Of a DNA stretch of 44,962 bases, positions 8,928-16,635 are shown one piece after another. This stretch comes from Candidatus Liptonbacteria bacterium. GTDB taxonomy: Bacteria; Patescibacteriota; Minisyncoccia; UBA6257; 2-01-FULL-56-20. Position 1 is the first letter of the stretch, and each line of letters starts with the position of its first letter. The DNA lies in the NCBI GenBank assembly GCA_016186635.1, contig JACPLI010000017.1:1-44962 (forward strand). The letters run 5' to 3'. Made by a program: the position numbers and the translations under genes. The notes under the pieces are model-generated. The model was not told where the DNA came from. It searched no databases and saw only the letters and a list, made by a program, of their open reading frames with translations.

Positions 8928-8936
8928 ATTACTCTT

Positions 8937-9779
8937 ATGCTTATCGAAACAATCGCGCGGGCGCGGCAAACTGCCGCCGAGAGCATTGCAAAGTCTTTCG
9001 AAAATATTGAAGGGGCTTCGGAGGCGGAGGTGCGGGACAGAATCCTCGCGAATCTTGCGGCGCGCGGAAGTTTTTATCCCAAGGGTTGGTACGACCCGCC
9101 GCCGGGGGGCGTGGCAGTCCTTTTTGCGGAGAAGCCGTATGCGCGGTTGCAGTTCGACTCGCTCCGCAAGCCGGAATTTTTCCCGCGCGCGGACGTGCAG
9201 TTCAATCATAAGAAGACGGTGGGTATTGTGTATGCGTCGCCCATTGACCGTGCGACGGGCATGATGGGGGACTTCTCCTGCACGGTATACGGCGGCAGCA
9301 ACCGGCGGCTTCAGGAGCACATCCGGAGTACGTACAAGGTGGTGCATGCGGTCGCCGAACGCGCGGAGGTGGGGATGAGTTTCTCGGAGCTCTATGCCGC
9401 GGCGCTCAAAATATTCGAGCACCAATCACGGGCAATCCGCTGGATGACGACGAGCCACGACCCGCTAAAAATCAATCTCGGGCACACCATACCGGGCTCG
9501 TTCGAGAAGAACTTTTCCCGAGGTGATTCTTTCGAAACAGCGAAGGCGGCGATTCACTCGGGGCGCATCTACGTGAATGCGGTGGAAGAGTTTCAGATTC
9601 CGGAAACGTGCGCACTCACGGTCGAGGCGCGGCTTGTGGACGTGAGCGAGCCGGAGCTCCCGAACGTGTGCGTCCACTATATCGTGGCGTTCGTGAACGG
9701 CGAGCGGCGTATCCTCGCAAACTTCAACCCTGTATTCAAAGTGATGGGAATGGATTATCTTGGGAGTATTCGCGAATAA
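8937..9779 (+). CDS. M24 metallopeptidase-fold protein (possibly a degenerate aminopeptidase P-like protein)
   Basis: 280 aa; GHTIPGSFE and ALTVEARLVD resemble M24 metal-site segments; other ligands are unclear. Confidence 0.6.
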   Translation: MLIETIARARQTAAESIAKSFENIEGASEAEVRDRILANLAARGSFYPKGWYDPPPGGVAVLFAEKPYARLQFDSLRKPEFFPRADVQFNHKKTVGIVYASPIDRATGMMGDFSCTVYGGSNRRLQEHIRSTYKVVHAVAERAEVGMSFSELYAAALKIFEHQSRAIRWMTTSHDPLKINLGHTIPGSFEKNFSRGDSFETAKAAIHSGRIYVNAVEEFQIPETCALTVEARLVDVSEPELPNVCVHYIVAFVNGERRILANFNPVFKVMGMDYLGSIRE

Positions 9780-9806
9780 TGCTAATCTTCATTCAATAAT
9801 GCGAAT
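9763..9806. repeat. Purine-gene junction repeat, copy 2
   Basis: 43/44 identical to 3650-3693; supplies the last codons and TAA stop of the M24-like CDS and ends just before the purE ATG. Confidence 0.9.
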
Positions 9807-10322
9807 ATGAGCAAACCTTTAGTGGGAGTAATAATGGGAAGCGATTCTGACTTGCTGGTGATGCAGGAAGCGGCGAAAGTTTTAGAAGAGTTTGGGGTCG
9901 CCTACGAGATTACGCTGCTCTCGGCGCATCGCTCGCCCGGGCGGGCGGCGGAGTATGCCGGGACTGCATCAGCACGGGGACTCAAAGTTATTATTGCAGG
10001 TGCAGGCGTGGCAGCGCACCTTGCGGGCGCGGTAGCGGCGCAGACGGCTTTGCCGGTGATTGGTGTGCCCATCGAATCCGGCGCGCTCAAAGGCGTGGAT
10101 GCGCTCTTTGCGACGGTGCAGATGCCGCCGGGAGTCCCGGTCGCGACGGTTGCGATAAACGGGGCGAAAAACGCGGGATTGCTTGCGGTGCAAATCCTTG
10201 CGACTGCCGACAAGAAATTAAAGGCAAAATTTGCGGAATACAAAAAAGGACTGGAGAAAACGCTTGTCGCGAAAGCGGAGAAGTTGGAGAAGATTGGTTT
10301 CGAGAGATATTTGAAAGGGTAG
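9807..10322 (+). CDS. purE: 5-(carboxyamino)imidazole ribonucleotide mutase / AIR carboxylase
   Basis: 171 aa; VIMGSDSDLLVM, LLSAHRSPGR, GVPIESGALKGVDAL. Confidence 0.95.
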   Translation: MSKPLVGVIMGSDSDLLVMQEAAKVLEEFGVAYEITLLSAHRSPGRAAEYAGTASARGLKVIIAGAGVAAHLAGAVAAQTALPVIGVPIESGALKGVDALFATVQMPPGVPVATVAINGAKNAGLLAVQILATADKKLKAKFAEYKKGLEKTLVAKAEKLEKIGFERYLKG

Positions 10323-10327
10323 TCTAC

Positions 10328-10355
10328 ATTTTCCCATTCGCGCGAATGGGAAAAT
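10328..10355. repeat. Perfect 28-bp palindrome ATTTTCCCATTCGCGCGAATGGGAAAAT
   Basis: Exact inverted repeat 3' of purE. Confidence 0.9.
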
Positions 10356-10373
10356 AATCGAAGCGATTTTTCC

Positions 10374-10401
10374 TTGACATATCAAGGATTTTTTGTATTA
10401 T
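10374..10401 (+). promoter_or_regulatory. Sigma70-type promoter of the protease-like gene
   Basis: TTGACA (10374-10379), 16-bp spacer, TATTAT (10396-10401). Confidence 0.65.
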
Positions 10402-10415
10402 TTTCCGACTGTCCT

Positions 10416-11192
10416 ATGAAAACTAAATATCTGATTATCAGCGCAATTCTCATTGTGCTTAGTATATCTCTTGTCTGGTGGAATGTGTGGCGAGAAAGGC
10501 CTTTTTCTGTTCCCACTGGGGCGGACATTGCGGCTCAATATCGTTACCTCACTAATCATCTCTTGAGTGCGGCGCTTTTGCCCGATCGTTTTCCGGTTCA
10601 TATTTCCCGAAGTCCGAGCGGAGTGGATCCAAATAATATCGCGGGAACATGGAACGCTTCCGGGACTGCGCTTATGAAGGAGAATCGTCCGGAATACGTT
10701 GTTACCGCAGCTCATTGCTTTGCGCGGCCCGGTTTTTTCTTCTTCACGATTGTGGTTCCGCGCGAGATGTCCCGGCGGGTGTGGGCGATCGAAAGCGTAC
10801 AACTCCTTTCTGCTACGAACGATGTGGCGCTTGCAAAGGTGGGTGATGCGAAGTTAATCCCACAGCTGTGGTTTGGGAAACACGATACTTGGGTACGGCA
10901 TGAGGTGAGTAAGTTCACCAATCAAGTTTTTGTGCGGTCTCAGGTTACGGGGAAATCTTACAGATTGATAGGGAGTGTCGTAGAGACGGGAGTGCTTAAT
11001 CCATCGAAGTATTACATCATGGACTACAAGGGTGCTCCTGCAGAGAGTGGCTCCGGTGTTCTCTACAGTAACACAACCTTCGTGATGAATCTTCTTTCCC
11101 CCTTTGATAGAGATATGCAGCGCAAGTTGGGAATTGAGCCGCGCGAGGGAGGCTTTACACTCCTTACGGCGATAAATATTAACTGGCCTTGA
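10416..11192 (+). CDS. Membrane-anchored trypsin-like serine protease-fold protein
   Basis: N-terminal TM (LIISAILIVLSISLVWW); triad-like TAAHC, NDVALAKV, APAESGSGVLY. Confidence 0.65.
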   Translation: MKTKYLIISAILIVLSISLVWWNVWRERPFSVPTGADIAAQYRYLTNHLLSAALLPDRFPVHISRSPSGVDPNNIAGTWNASGTALMKENRPEYVVTAAHCFARPGFFFFTIVVPREMSRRVWAIESVQLLSATNDVALAKVGDAKLIPQLWFGKHDTWVRHEVSKFTNQVFVRSQVTGKSYRLIGSVVETGVLNPSKYYIMDYKGAPAESGSGVLYSNTTFVMNLLSPFDRDMQRKLGIEPREGGFTLLTAININWP

Positions 11193-11208
11193 TGGCAGAA
11201 TAACACGG

Positions 11209-11245
11209 GCGGCGCAAGGGGATTCCTCGCGCCGCTTTCCGTTTT
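11209..11245 (+). terminator. Probable intrinsic terminator
   Basis: GCGGCGC-N13-GCGCCGC followed by TTTCCGTTTTATTAT. Confidence 0.55.
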
Positions 11246-11311
11246 ATTATAGTGGTTTTATGATCAAGTCCTTCATGTGGACTCCATAGGCGCGTGTGAT
11301 ATAGTAAAAAC

Positions 11312-11608
11312 ATGGCAGGGAAGAATACTACAATCCACGCGAGCATTCCAGTGATTTACCTCAAGGAGGGGGAGTCATTCATTTGTTATTCTCCTGCGTT
11401 TGACCTCGCCGCCCACGGCAGTTCATTTGAGGATGCGAGGCGGTCGTTTACCAAAACCGTAAAGCTTTTTATGGCGCACGTGACGAAAAAGGGCACATGG
11501 GGAGAAGTCTTGCGCGAGTACGGATGGAAAAAGAACAAACGAAATTGGGACCCTCCACGCGTTATTGGTCAGGGAAGTAAAGTCATAGAACTTCCTGTGC
11601 CTGCATAA
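11312..11608 (+). CDS. HicB-like antitoxin
   Basis: 98 aa; IPVIYLKEGESFICYSPAFDLAAHGSSFEDA, upstream of a HicA-like gene. Confidence 0.7.
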   Translation: MAGKNTTIHASIPVIYLKEGESFICYSPAFDLAAHGSSFEDARRSFTKTVKLFMAHVTKKGTWGEVLREYGWKKNKRNWDPPRVIGQGSKVIELPVPA

Positions 11609-11611
11609 TCC

Positions 11612-11842
11612 GTGCCGGTACTTCGTCCAATTCATTACAGAAAATTTGAGCAGTTCCTCCGCGCGGTGGGATGCCGCTTGGTGCGGCAGGAGGGGGACCA
11701 TCGCGTATGGGACAGACCGGACTTGCTGCGCCCGGTGATTGTGCGTACCAAGAAAGACCTTCCCGTATTCGAAATCAAAAGCAACCTTCGCACGCTCGGC
11801 ATTGATACGAGACAGTATTTGGAAATTATGGAGCGGCTGTAG
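11612..11842 (+). CDS. HicA-like mRNA interferase toxin (GTG start)
   Basis: 76 aa; KFEQFLRAVGCRLVRQEGDHRVW; 3 bp after the hicB-like stop. Confidence 0.7.
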   Translation: MPVLRPIHYRKFEQFLRAVGCRLVRQEGDHRVWDRPDLLRPVIVRTKKDLPVFEIKSNLRTLGIDTRQYLEIMERL

Positions 11843-11853
11843 CCATTACTCTT

Positions 11854-12993
11854 ATGCAATCCGAATACGCCAAAGCGGGCGTGGACTACGTCCAAATGGA
11901 GCCCTTCAAGCAACACATGGTGCGGGCGGGGCGGAAGACTTTAAAGTTCCCGGAAAAGCGGGGAGTCTTTATCTCGGAGGAAGCGACGGGGATGCACGGC
12001 GCGGTCTTTGAATATCGCGGCAATCAGCCGCACATGTGGTGCCAGACGCAGGAGGATTTGGGAAACAAAAACTGGATCGCAGAGTGGATGCGGCAGTACG
12101 CCCCTGCCGCCCTGAGCTCGTCGAAGGGTACACCAACCTACTACGATGCGATTGCGATTGACACCGCGCTCATTGTGGTAAACGACGTGATTGCGCAGGG
12201 GGCGATGCCGGTGGTCTTTACCGATCAAATTGAAGCATCGGACAGCGCGTGGTACTCGGACGAGAACCGCGCACGGGATTTGGCTGCCGGATTTTTGAAA
12301 ATCTGTGAAGAAGTGGGAATGGCGATGCCTGCGGGGGAGTCTGCTTCGGTCACGTATCTCGTGAATCCGAAACAGCCTGTCCAAATGGCAGCGACACTTT
12401 CCGGGTCTGTTTCCGGCATCATTGCGCCCAAAGAGAATTTGATCACGGGAAAGAAGCTCGCGTCGGGCGACCGGATTATTGCGGCGACCTCATCAGGCAT
12501 TCACTCGAACGGCATTTCGCTTCTCATCAAAAAAGCGCTCGAGCTCCCCGAAAAGTTTTTGACAAAGCTCCCGAACGGAAAAACGCTCGGCGAAGAAGCG
12601 CTTACTCCCACGCGGTCCTATGTGGCGCTTGTGGAAGCCCTGCTCGCGGAGAAAGTAGACATCCACGCGCTTTTGCCTGGCACCGGAGACGGCGTGGGGA
12701 AGCTCGCCTTCGATAAGCGGCCGTATAACTACCGTGTGCACTCCTGGGTGCCGGTGCATCCTTTGATGCAATTCGTGCGCGAGTTGGGAGTGGAGCTCAA
12801 AGATTGTTTGAAAACTTTTAACTGGGGCGCTGGCTATTATATATTCGTGCCGCCCGCGGAGGTGGAACGGGTTTTGAAAATAGGAAAGCGCGCTGGCTAC
12901 ACCCTCGCCGAAGTGGGAGTGGTGGAAGAAGGCGATCGGCGAGTAATCTTTGAACCGGAAAACATTACGCTCGGGGGCCCCGGGGAGGGGTAA
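11854..12993 (+). CDS. purM: Phosphoribosylformylglycinamidine cyclo-ligase (AIR synthase)
   Basis: 379 aa; YYDAIAIDTALIVVNDVIAQGAMPVVFTD, SSGIHSNGISLL, LLPGTGDGVGKL. Confidence 0.9.
   Translation: MQSEYAKAGVDYVQMEPFKQHMVRAGRKTLKFPEKRGVFISEEATGMHGAVFEYRGNQPHMWCQTQEDLGNKNWIAEWMRQYAPAALSSSKGTPTYYDAIAIDTALIVVNDVIAQGAMPVVFTDQIEASDSAWYSDENRARDLAAGFLKICEEVGMAMPAGESASVTYLVNPKQPVQMAATLSGSVSGIIAPKENLITGKKLASGDRIIAATSSGIHSNGISLLIKKALELPEKFLTKLPNGKTLGEEALTPTRSYVALVEALLAEKVDIHALLPGTGDGVGKLAFDKRPYNYRVHSWVPVHPLMQFVRELGVELKDCLKTFNWGAGYYIFVPPAEVERVLKIGKRAGYTLAEVGVVEEGDRRVIFEPENITLGGPGEG
12110..12128. repeat. In-frame repeat in purM, family CCTGAGC(N2-3)GTCGAAGG
   Basis: CCCTGAGCTCGTCGAAGGG; encodes ALSSSKG inside QYAP-AALSSSKGT-PTYYDAI; same core as the purD element. 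Confidence 0.7.
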
Positions 12994-13007
12994 AACTCTC
13001 AAAATTA

Positions 13008-13041
13008 AGATGTTAAGTTAACTTGAAAAGTCTTAACATCT
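13008..13041. promoter_or_regulatory. Inverted repeat upstream of fic, possible operator
   Basis: AGATGTTAAG...CTTAACATCT (10-bp arms); TGTTAAGTTA at 13011-13020 recurs at 13052-13061 over the fic start codon. Confidence 0.5.
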
Positions 13042-13060
13042 CTGCTATAGTTGTTAAGTT

Positions 13061-14200
13061 ATGAAATTAGGCGAATTTGTTCAACAGCCAGAAGGCTTTA
13101 AAGCGTTTACTCCAGGGAAGTTCCCACCTGCGGCTCCCTTTGAATTCTCAAAATTAACCGAACAGCTTCATGCCCAAGCTGCTCTTAGGGTGGGAAAACT
13201 TGATGGAGTTACCCAGCTTTTGCCTGACGTTGACCTCTTTATTTTTATGTATGCCCGTAAAGAGGCCGCTTTGTCGAGCGAGATTGAAGGCACAAAAGCG
13301 ACTATGAGTGATGCCATCCGCGCGGAAGTTGAAATGACGAGTGATTTGCCAAAAGATGTTGACCGGATTCTGCACTATATCAAAGCTATGAATCAGGGAT
13401 TGCGAAGGCTTGAGTCGCTCCCACTTTCAAATCGTCTTATCCGCGAGGTGCATAAAACTCTTCTTGAGGGTACGAGAGATGCGCCGGGGAAAACTCCAGG
13501 AGAGTTTCGAATTACACAGAACTGGATTGGCGGGGCGTCACCAGCTACCGCTCGCTTTGTGCCGCCTCCGGCGGGGGAGATGAAGCGCGCTCTTTCTGAT
13601 TGGGAAAACTTCTTATATGAGAAGAATAGTCTTACGCCGCTCATTAGAACAGCACTCATGCACGCGCAGTTTGAAACCATCCATCCCTTTTTAGATGGGA
13701 ACGGCAGAGTTGGACGTCTTCTGATTACATTCTACCTGTGCCATCAGGGTATTTTGGAGCGCCCGGTTTTGTACATTTCTGAATTTTTCAAAAAGCACCG
13801 CGAAGCATATTTTGATTTACTCGAGGGCTACCACAATAGGGGAGAAGTTGAGCCGTGGGCGAATTTCTTTTTGGAAGGTGTTGCAAATGTTGCTCAGGGT
13901 GCTGTGGAAACCGCAAAAAAAATAAACGTGCTGCGTGAAGAAGACATGGCTAGGGTACATGCTATCGGTGGTCTTCGTGCGAAAAGCGGCATGGTGGCGC
14001 TCCGCCGTCTCTATGAATTACCTATCGTCAACGTTCGTAAAATTGAGGACTGGACTGGTCTTTCTCGTCCGGCGGCTAACGGGCTGGTTAAAACTCTTAT
14101 CAAGGAAGGGATATTGGAACAGCGTGACCGGCATACAAAGTATGGCCGTGATTTTGAGTACAAGAGGTACCTGAAATTATTCACTGACGAGACGAAATAA
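13061..14200 (+). CDS. Fic family protein (predicted AMPylase) with N-terminal inhibitory motif and C-terminal winged helix
   Basis: HPFLDGNGRVGRLL matches HPFx(D/E)GNGRxxR; SSEIEG fits the (S/T)xxxE(G/N) inhibitory motif; C-terminal HTH-like segment. Confidence 0.92.
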   Translation: MKLGEFVQQPEGFKAFTPGKFPPAAPFEFSKLTEQLHAQAALRVGKLDGVTQLLPDVDLFIFMYARKEAALSSEIEGTKATMSDAIRAEVEMTSDLPKDVDRILHYIKAMNQGLRRLESLPLSNRLIREVHKTLLEGTRDAPGKTPGEFRITQNWIGGASPATARFVPPPAGEMKRALSDWENFLYEKNSLTPLIRTALMHAQFETIHPFLDGNGRVGRLLITFYLCHQGILERPVLYISEFFKKHREAYFDLLEGYHNRGEVEPWANFFLEGVANVAQGAVETAKKINVLREEDMARVHAIGGLRAKSGMVALRRLYELPIVNVRKIEDWTGLSRPAANGLVKTLIKEGILEQRDRHTKYGRDFEYKRYLKLFTDETK

Positions 14201-14222
14201 GGGGGAAAGATTACCACCATTA

Positions 14223-14489
14223 ATGAATCAAATACGGGTACAAATTGAGACAATAACCCTTCACCCAATTTCACGTTCATGCGCGCGGGAAGTGCTTTCC
14301 GGTCTCGAGAAGTTTAAGATCATTCTTTTTGACTATGAAAAAGTACCCATGGTGGGTCAGGCTTTTGCCGATGAAATTTATCGGGTTTTTCAGGAACTTC
14401 ACCCGGATATTCGTCTGGAAAATGAAAATATGAGCGAAGGAGTGCGCTTTATGGTAGAACGCGCAAAAAGTGAAGCGAGAAAGAAATAA
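14223..14489 (+). CDS. STAS-like DUF4325-type small protein
   Basis: 88 aa; IILFDYEKVPMVGQAFADEIYRVF resembles the STAS-like DUF4325 pattern; directly downstream of fic. Confidence 0.6.
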   Translation: MNQIRVQIETITLHPISRSCAREVLSGLEKFKIILFDYEKVPMVGQAFADEIYRVFQELHPDIRLENENMSEGVRFMVERAKSEARKK

Positions 14490-14578
14490 CGTAGCTCCTT
14501 GTGGCAGAGAGCGAGCCGAGAAAGAAAGAACAAATGGTTGCGCTGGTTACGCATATGCTTAGGTAGATTATCTCGCTG

Positions 14579-14647
14579 CCCCCGCTGGGGGAGATAGTCT
14601 GGGTTTTGTTTGCCCCGTGGTCCCGCCGCAGGCGGGATTTTACGGGG
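14579..14647. repeat. Two adjacent GC-rich hairpins, the second nested
   Basis: CCCCC-GCT-GGGGG (14579-14591) and CCCCGT-GG-[TCCCGCC-GCA-GGCGGGA]-TTTT-ACGGGG (14613-14647). Confidence 0.75.
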
Positions 14648-14821
14648 TTATCGTCATAGTTATCGTGCTTTAGCCCGCCTTTCTGCCCCGCGTGTTTTGG
14701 ATTATGATGAAGAGAATCAATAATTGGTGCTTGCCAGCGAGGTTATAGAGCTAAAAGCGTTATATCGAGCAAACAAAATAGTTGATTAGTAGAGAAAATT
14801 GAGATTCGGAAATTAACATTA

Positions 14822-15655
14822 TTATAGATTGAGTCGTGGGCGATTTTGATAATCGCGTATTCGTTTTAAGGCTAGATCGCAATATTGCTTATTATTGTCT
14901 ATGCCTATAAATTTTCTGCCTGTCATAAGAGCAACAACAGGGAGAGTACCACTACCCATAAATGGATCAATAATCATATCATTTTCACTACTGGCGCCGA
15001 TAACGAGACGGTTTATGAGTTCGATGGGTTTTTGAGACGGGTGTTTGCCATGTTTCTTTTCAGAAATTGGAGTTGACGGTATATCCCACATGTTTCTCAT
15101 TTGTACTCCACCGTTGATCTCCTTAAGCTTTTTATAATTAAACGTCCAATTCTTTGCATTTTTTTTAGTTTCATTTATAGCCCAAATTACGTGTTCTGTG
15201 CTCTCGCATAGCATCCGTTGCGTTACATTCGGGAAGGCGTTTCGCTTATACCACACAATAGAGTTAATTAGCTTGCGATCAAAGCTTTGAAGGATAGAGC
15301 CAATTTGATAGATGTTGTGATATGAACCGAAAATAATAATATTGCCGTTTGGTTTAAGAACCCTAGAAATCTCAGAGATCCATTCTTTGGTGAAGGTCAA
15401 GTAGTCGTTATCCGAAAATTTGTCCCAGTGGGCATCAATTTTTGAAAAGTTTTTTTCTTTTGTCCAAATGCTATTTGATTGGAGCCAGCCGATCTTTTTT
15501 TTATGATCGTATCCGGAAATGTTGTATGGGGGATCGGTAATACAGTGATCGATAGAATGGTTGTGGATCGATCTCAAAACTTTTAATGCATCACCAAAAA
15601 TCAGAGAGTTTTCTCCAGTAGTGCTAAACTTTTGCTTTAGTGCTACGCTTTTCAT
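14822..15655 (-). CDS. DNA (adenine-N6 or cytosine-N4) methyltransferase, beta-class order
   Basis: 277 aa; CITDPPYNISGY then IIDPFMGSGTLPVVALMTGRKFIGID. Confidence 0.92.
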   Translation of the reverse strand: MKSVALKQKFSTTGENSLIFGDALKVLRSIHNHSIDHCITDPPYNISGYDHKKKIGWLQSNSIWTKEKNFSKIDAHWDKFSDNDYLTFTKEWISEISRVLKPNGNIIIFGSYHNIYQIGSILQSFDRKLINSIVWYKRNAFPNVTQRMLCESTEHVIWAINETKKNAKNWTFNYKKLKEINGGVQMRNMWDIPSTPISEKKHGKHPSQKPIELINRLVIGASSENDMIIDPFMGSGTLPVVALMTGRKFIGIDNNKQYCDLALKRIRDYQNRPRLNL

Positions 15656-15657
15656 CG

Positions 15658-16635
15658 ATGAATACTACTAATGTAAACAATCTTATACAACAACTGAAAC
15701 AAATTCAATCTGATTTTTATGCGACTTTTGGCGTTACTGACATCATTACGAACAGCAAAATTTTTGAGATACTCATCGCCGATGCTCTTGATCATATTCT
15801 TATTCCCGGTCATTCAGGATCGCGTGATGCTAAAGATTCTATGGGTAATGAGTTTGAATATAAACACTATAAGGAAAGTAGTTCAAACCATACTTGGACA
15901 TTTAATGATTTCTCAAATACAACCATCACAAAACTTACAAATGCTAAAGCAGTTATTTTTGCTCACATACAAGACGTTAATGCCTCTTTTCCAAAATTCG
16001 ATTGGTATTATGAAGTACCAGGCCCGATAATATCGAGTTATTTAGCAAAGGCAACGCGGAGAATAAAAAATAATAGAAAAATGATCAATGTAAGTCCTAA
16101 TCAGATTGAAAAGCATTTGGGACTTACGAAGCAACTAATAAATCGTTCTGCTGGTCGTTATTTCTCTTGGATTAAGAGCATTGTTGATGTCACTGGTCAG
16201 ATTGAGGCGCAGGTTGGCACGGCCGGTATTCTCACAAGTAATAAGTTTTGGGAAGTTCTGGTTGCGCTTAAATTAGGTCATAAGGTTCAGTCTGAACAAG
16301 CCAAACATGATGCCGTCGACGACTTTGGTGATTTGTATGAATATAAAGTTGCAAAGGGGTCAAGTTGGAGCTTTCAGGATATTTCATGTGAAGTTTTGCA
16401 TAAGTATCTTTCTGATAAAAGCGTTATACTTGCCAGCGTTGATAAAAATGATTTTGTTGTGAAGAAAATATATGATGCTAGTGCAAAAAGAGTGGTTAAA
16501 CTACTTAGGAGAAAATTACGCGAAAAAAGACAGCGATATCTATCTTTGGAGAAAGAAGTTAGAAGAAAACAAGTTTCCCTTAACCAAAAAGATTTAAAGA
16601 GTATTCGAGCAAAGCTTGTATATCCATCAGATTAA
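15658..16635 (+). CDS. Putative restriction endonuclease with internally duplicated PD-(D/E)xK-like domain
   Basis: About 325 aa from ATG 15658; two halves repeat the pattern (GSRDAKDSMGNEFEYKHYK...WTFNDFSNTTITKL / AKHDAVDDFGDLYEYKVAK...WSFQDISCEVLHKY). Position between two methyltransferases supports the nuclease call. Confidence 0.6.
   Translation: MNTTNVNNLIQQLKQIQSDFYATFGVTDIITNSKIFEILIADALDHILIPGHSGSRDAKDSMGNEFEYKHYKESSSNHTWTFNDFSNTTITKLTNAKAVIFAHIQDVNASFPKFDWYYEVPGPIISSYLAKATRRIKNNRKMINVSPNQIEKHLGLTKQLINRSAGRYFSWIKSIVDVTGQIEAQVGTAGILTSNKFWEVLVALKLGHKVQSEQAKHDAVDDFGDLYEYKVAKGSSWSFQDISCEVLHKYLSDKSVILASVDKNDFVVKKIYDASAKRVVKLLRRKLREKRQRYLSLEKEVRRKQVSLNQKDLKSIRAKLVYPSD

Noticed and set aside
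13008-13041. Intrinsic terminator of purM
   Set aside because: Stem is AT-rich and not followed by a T-run; direct repeats over the fic start make an operator more plausible, though untested.
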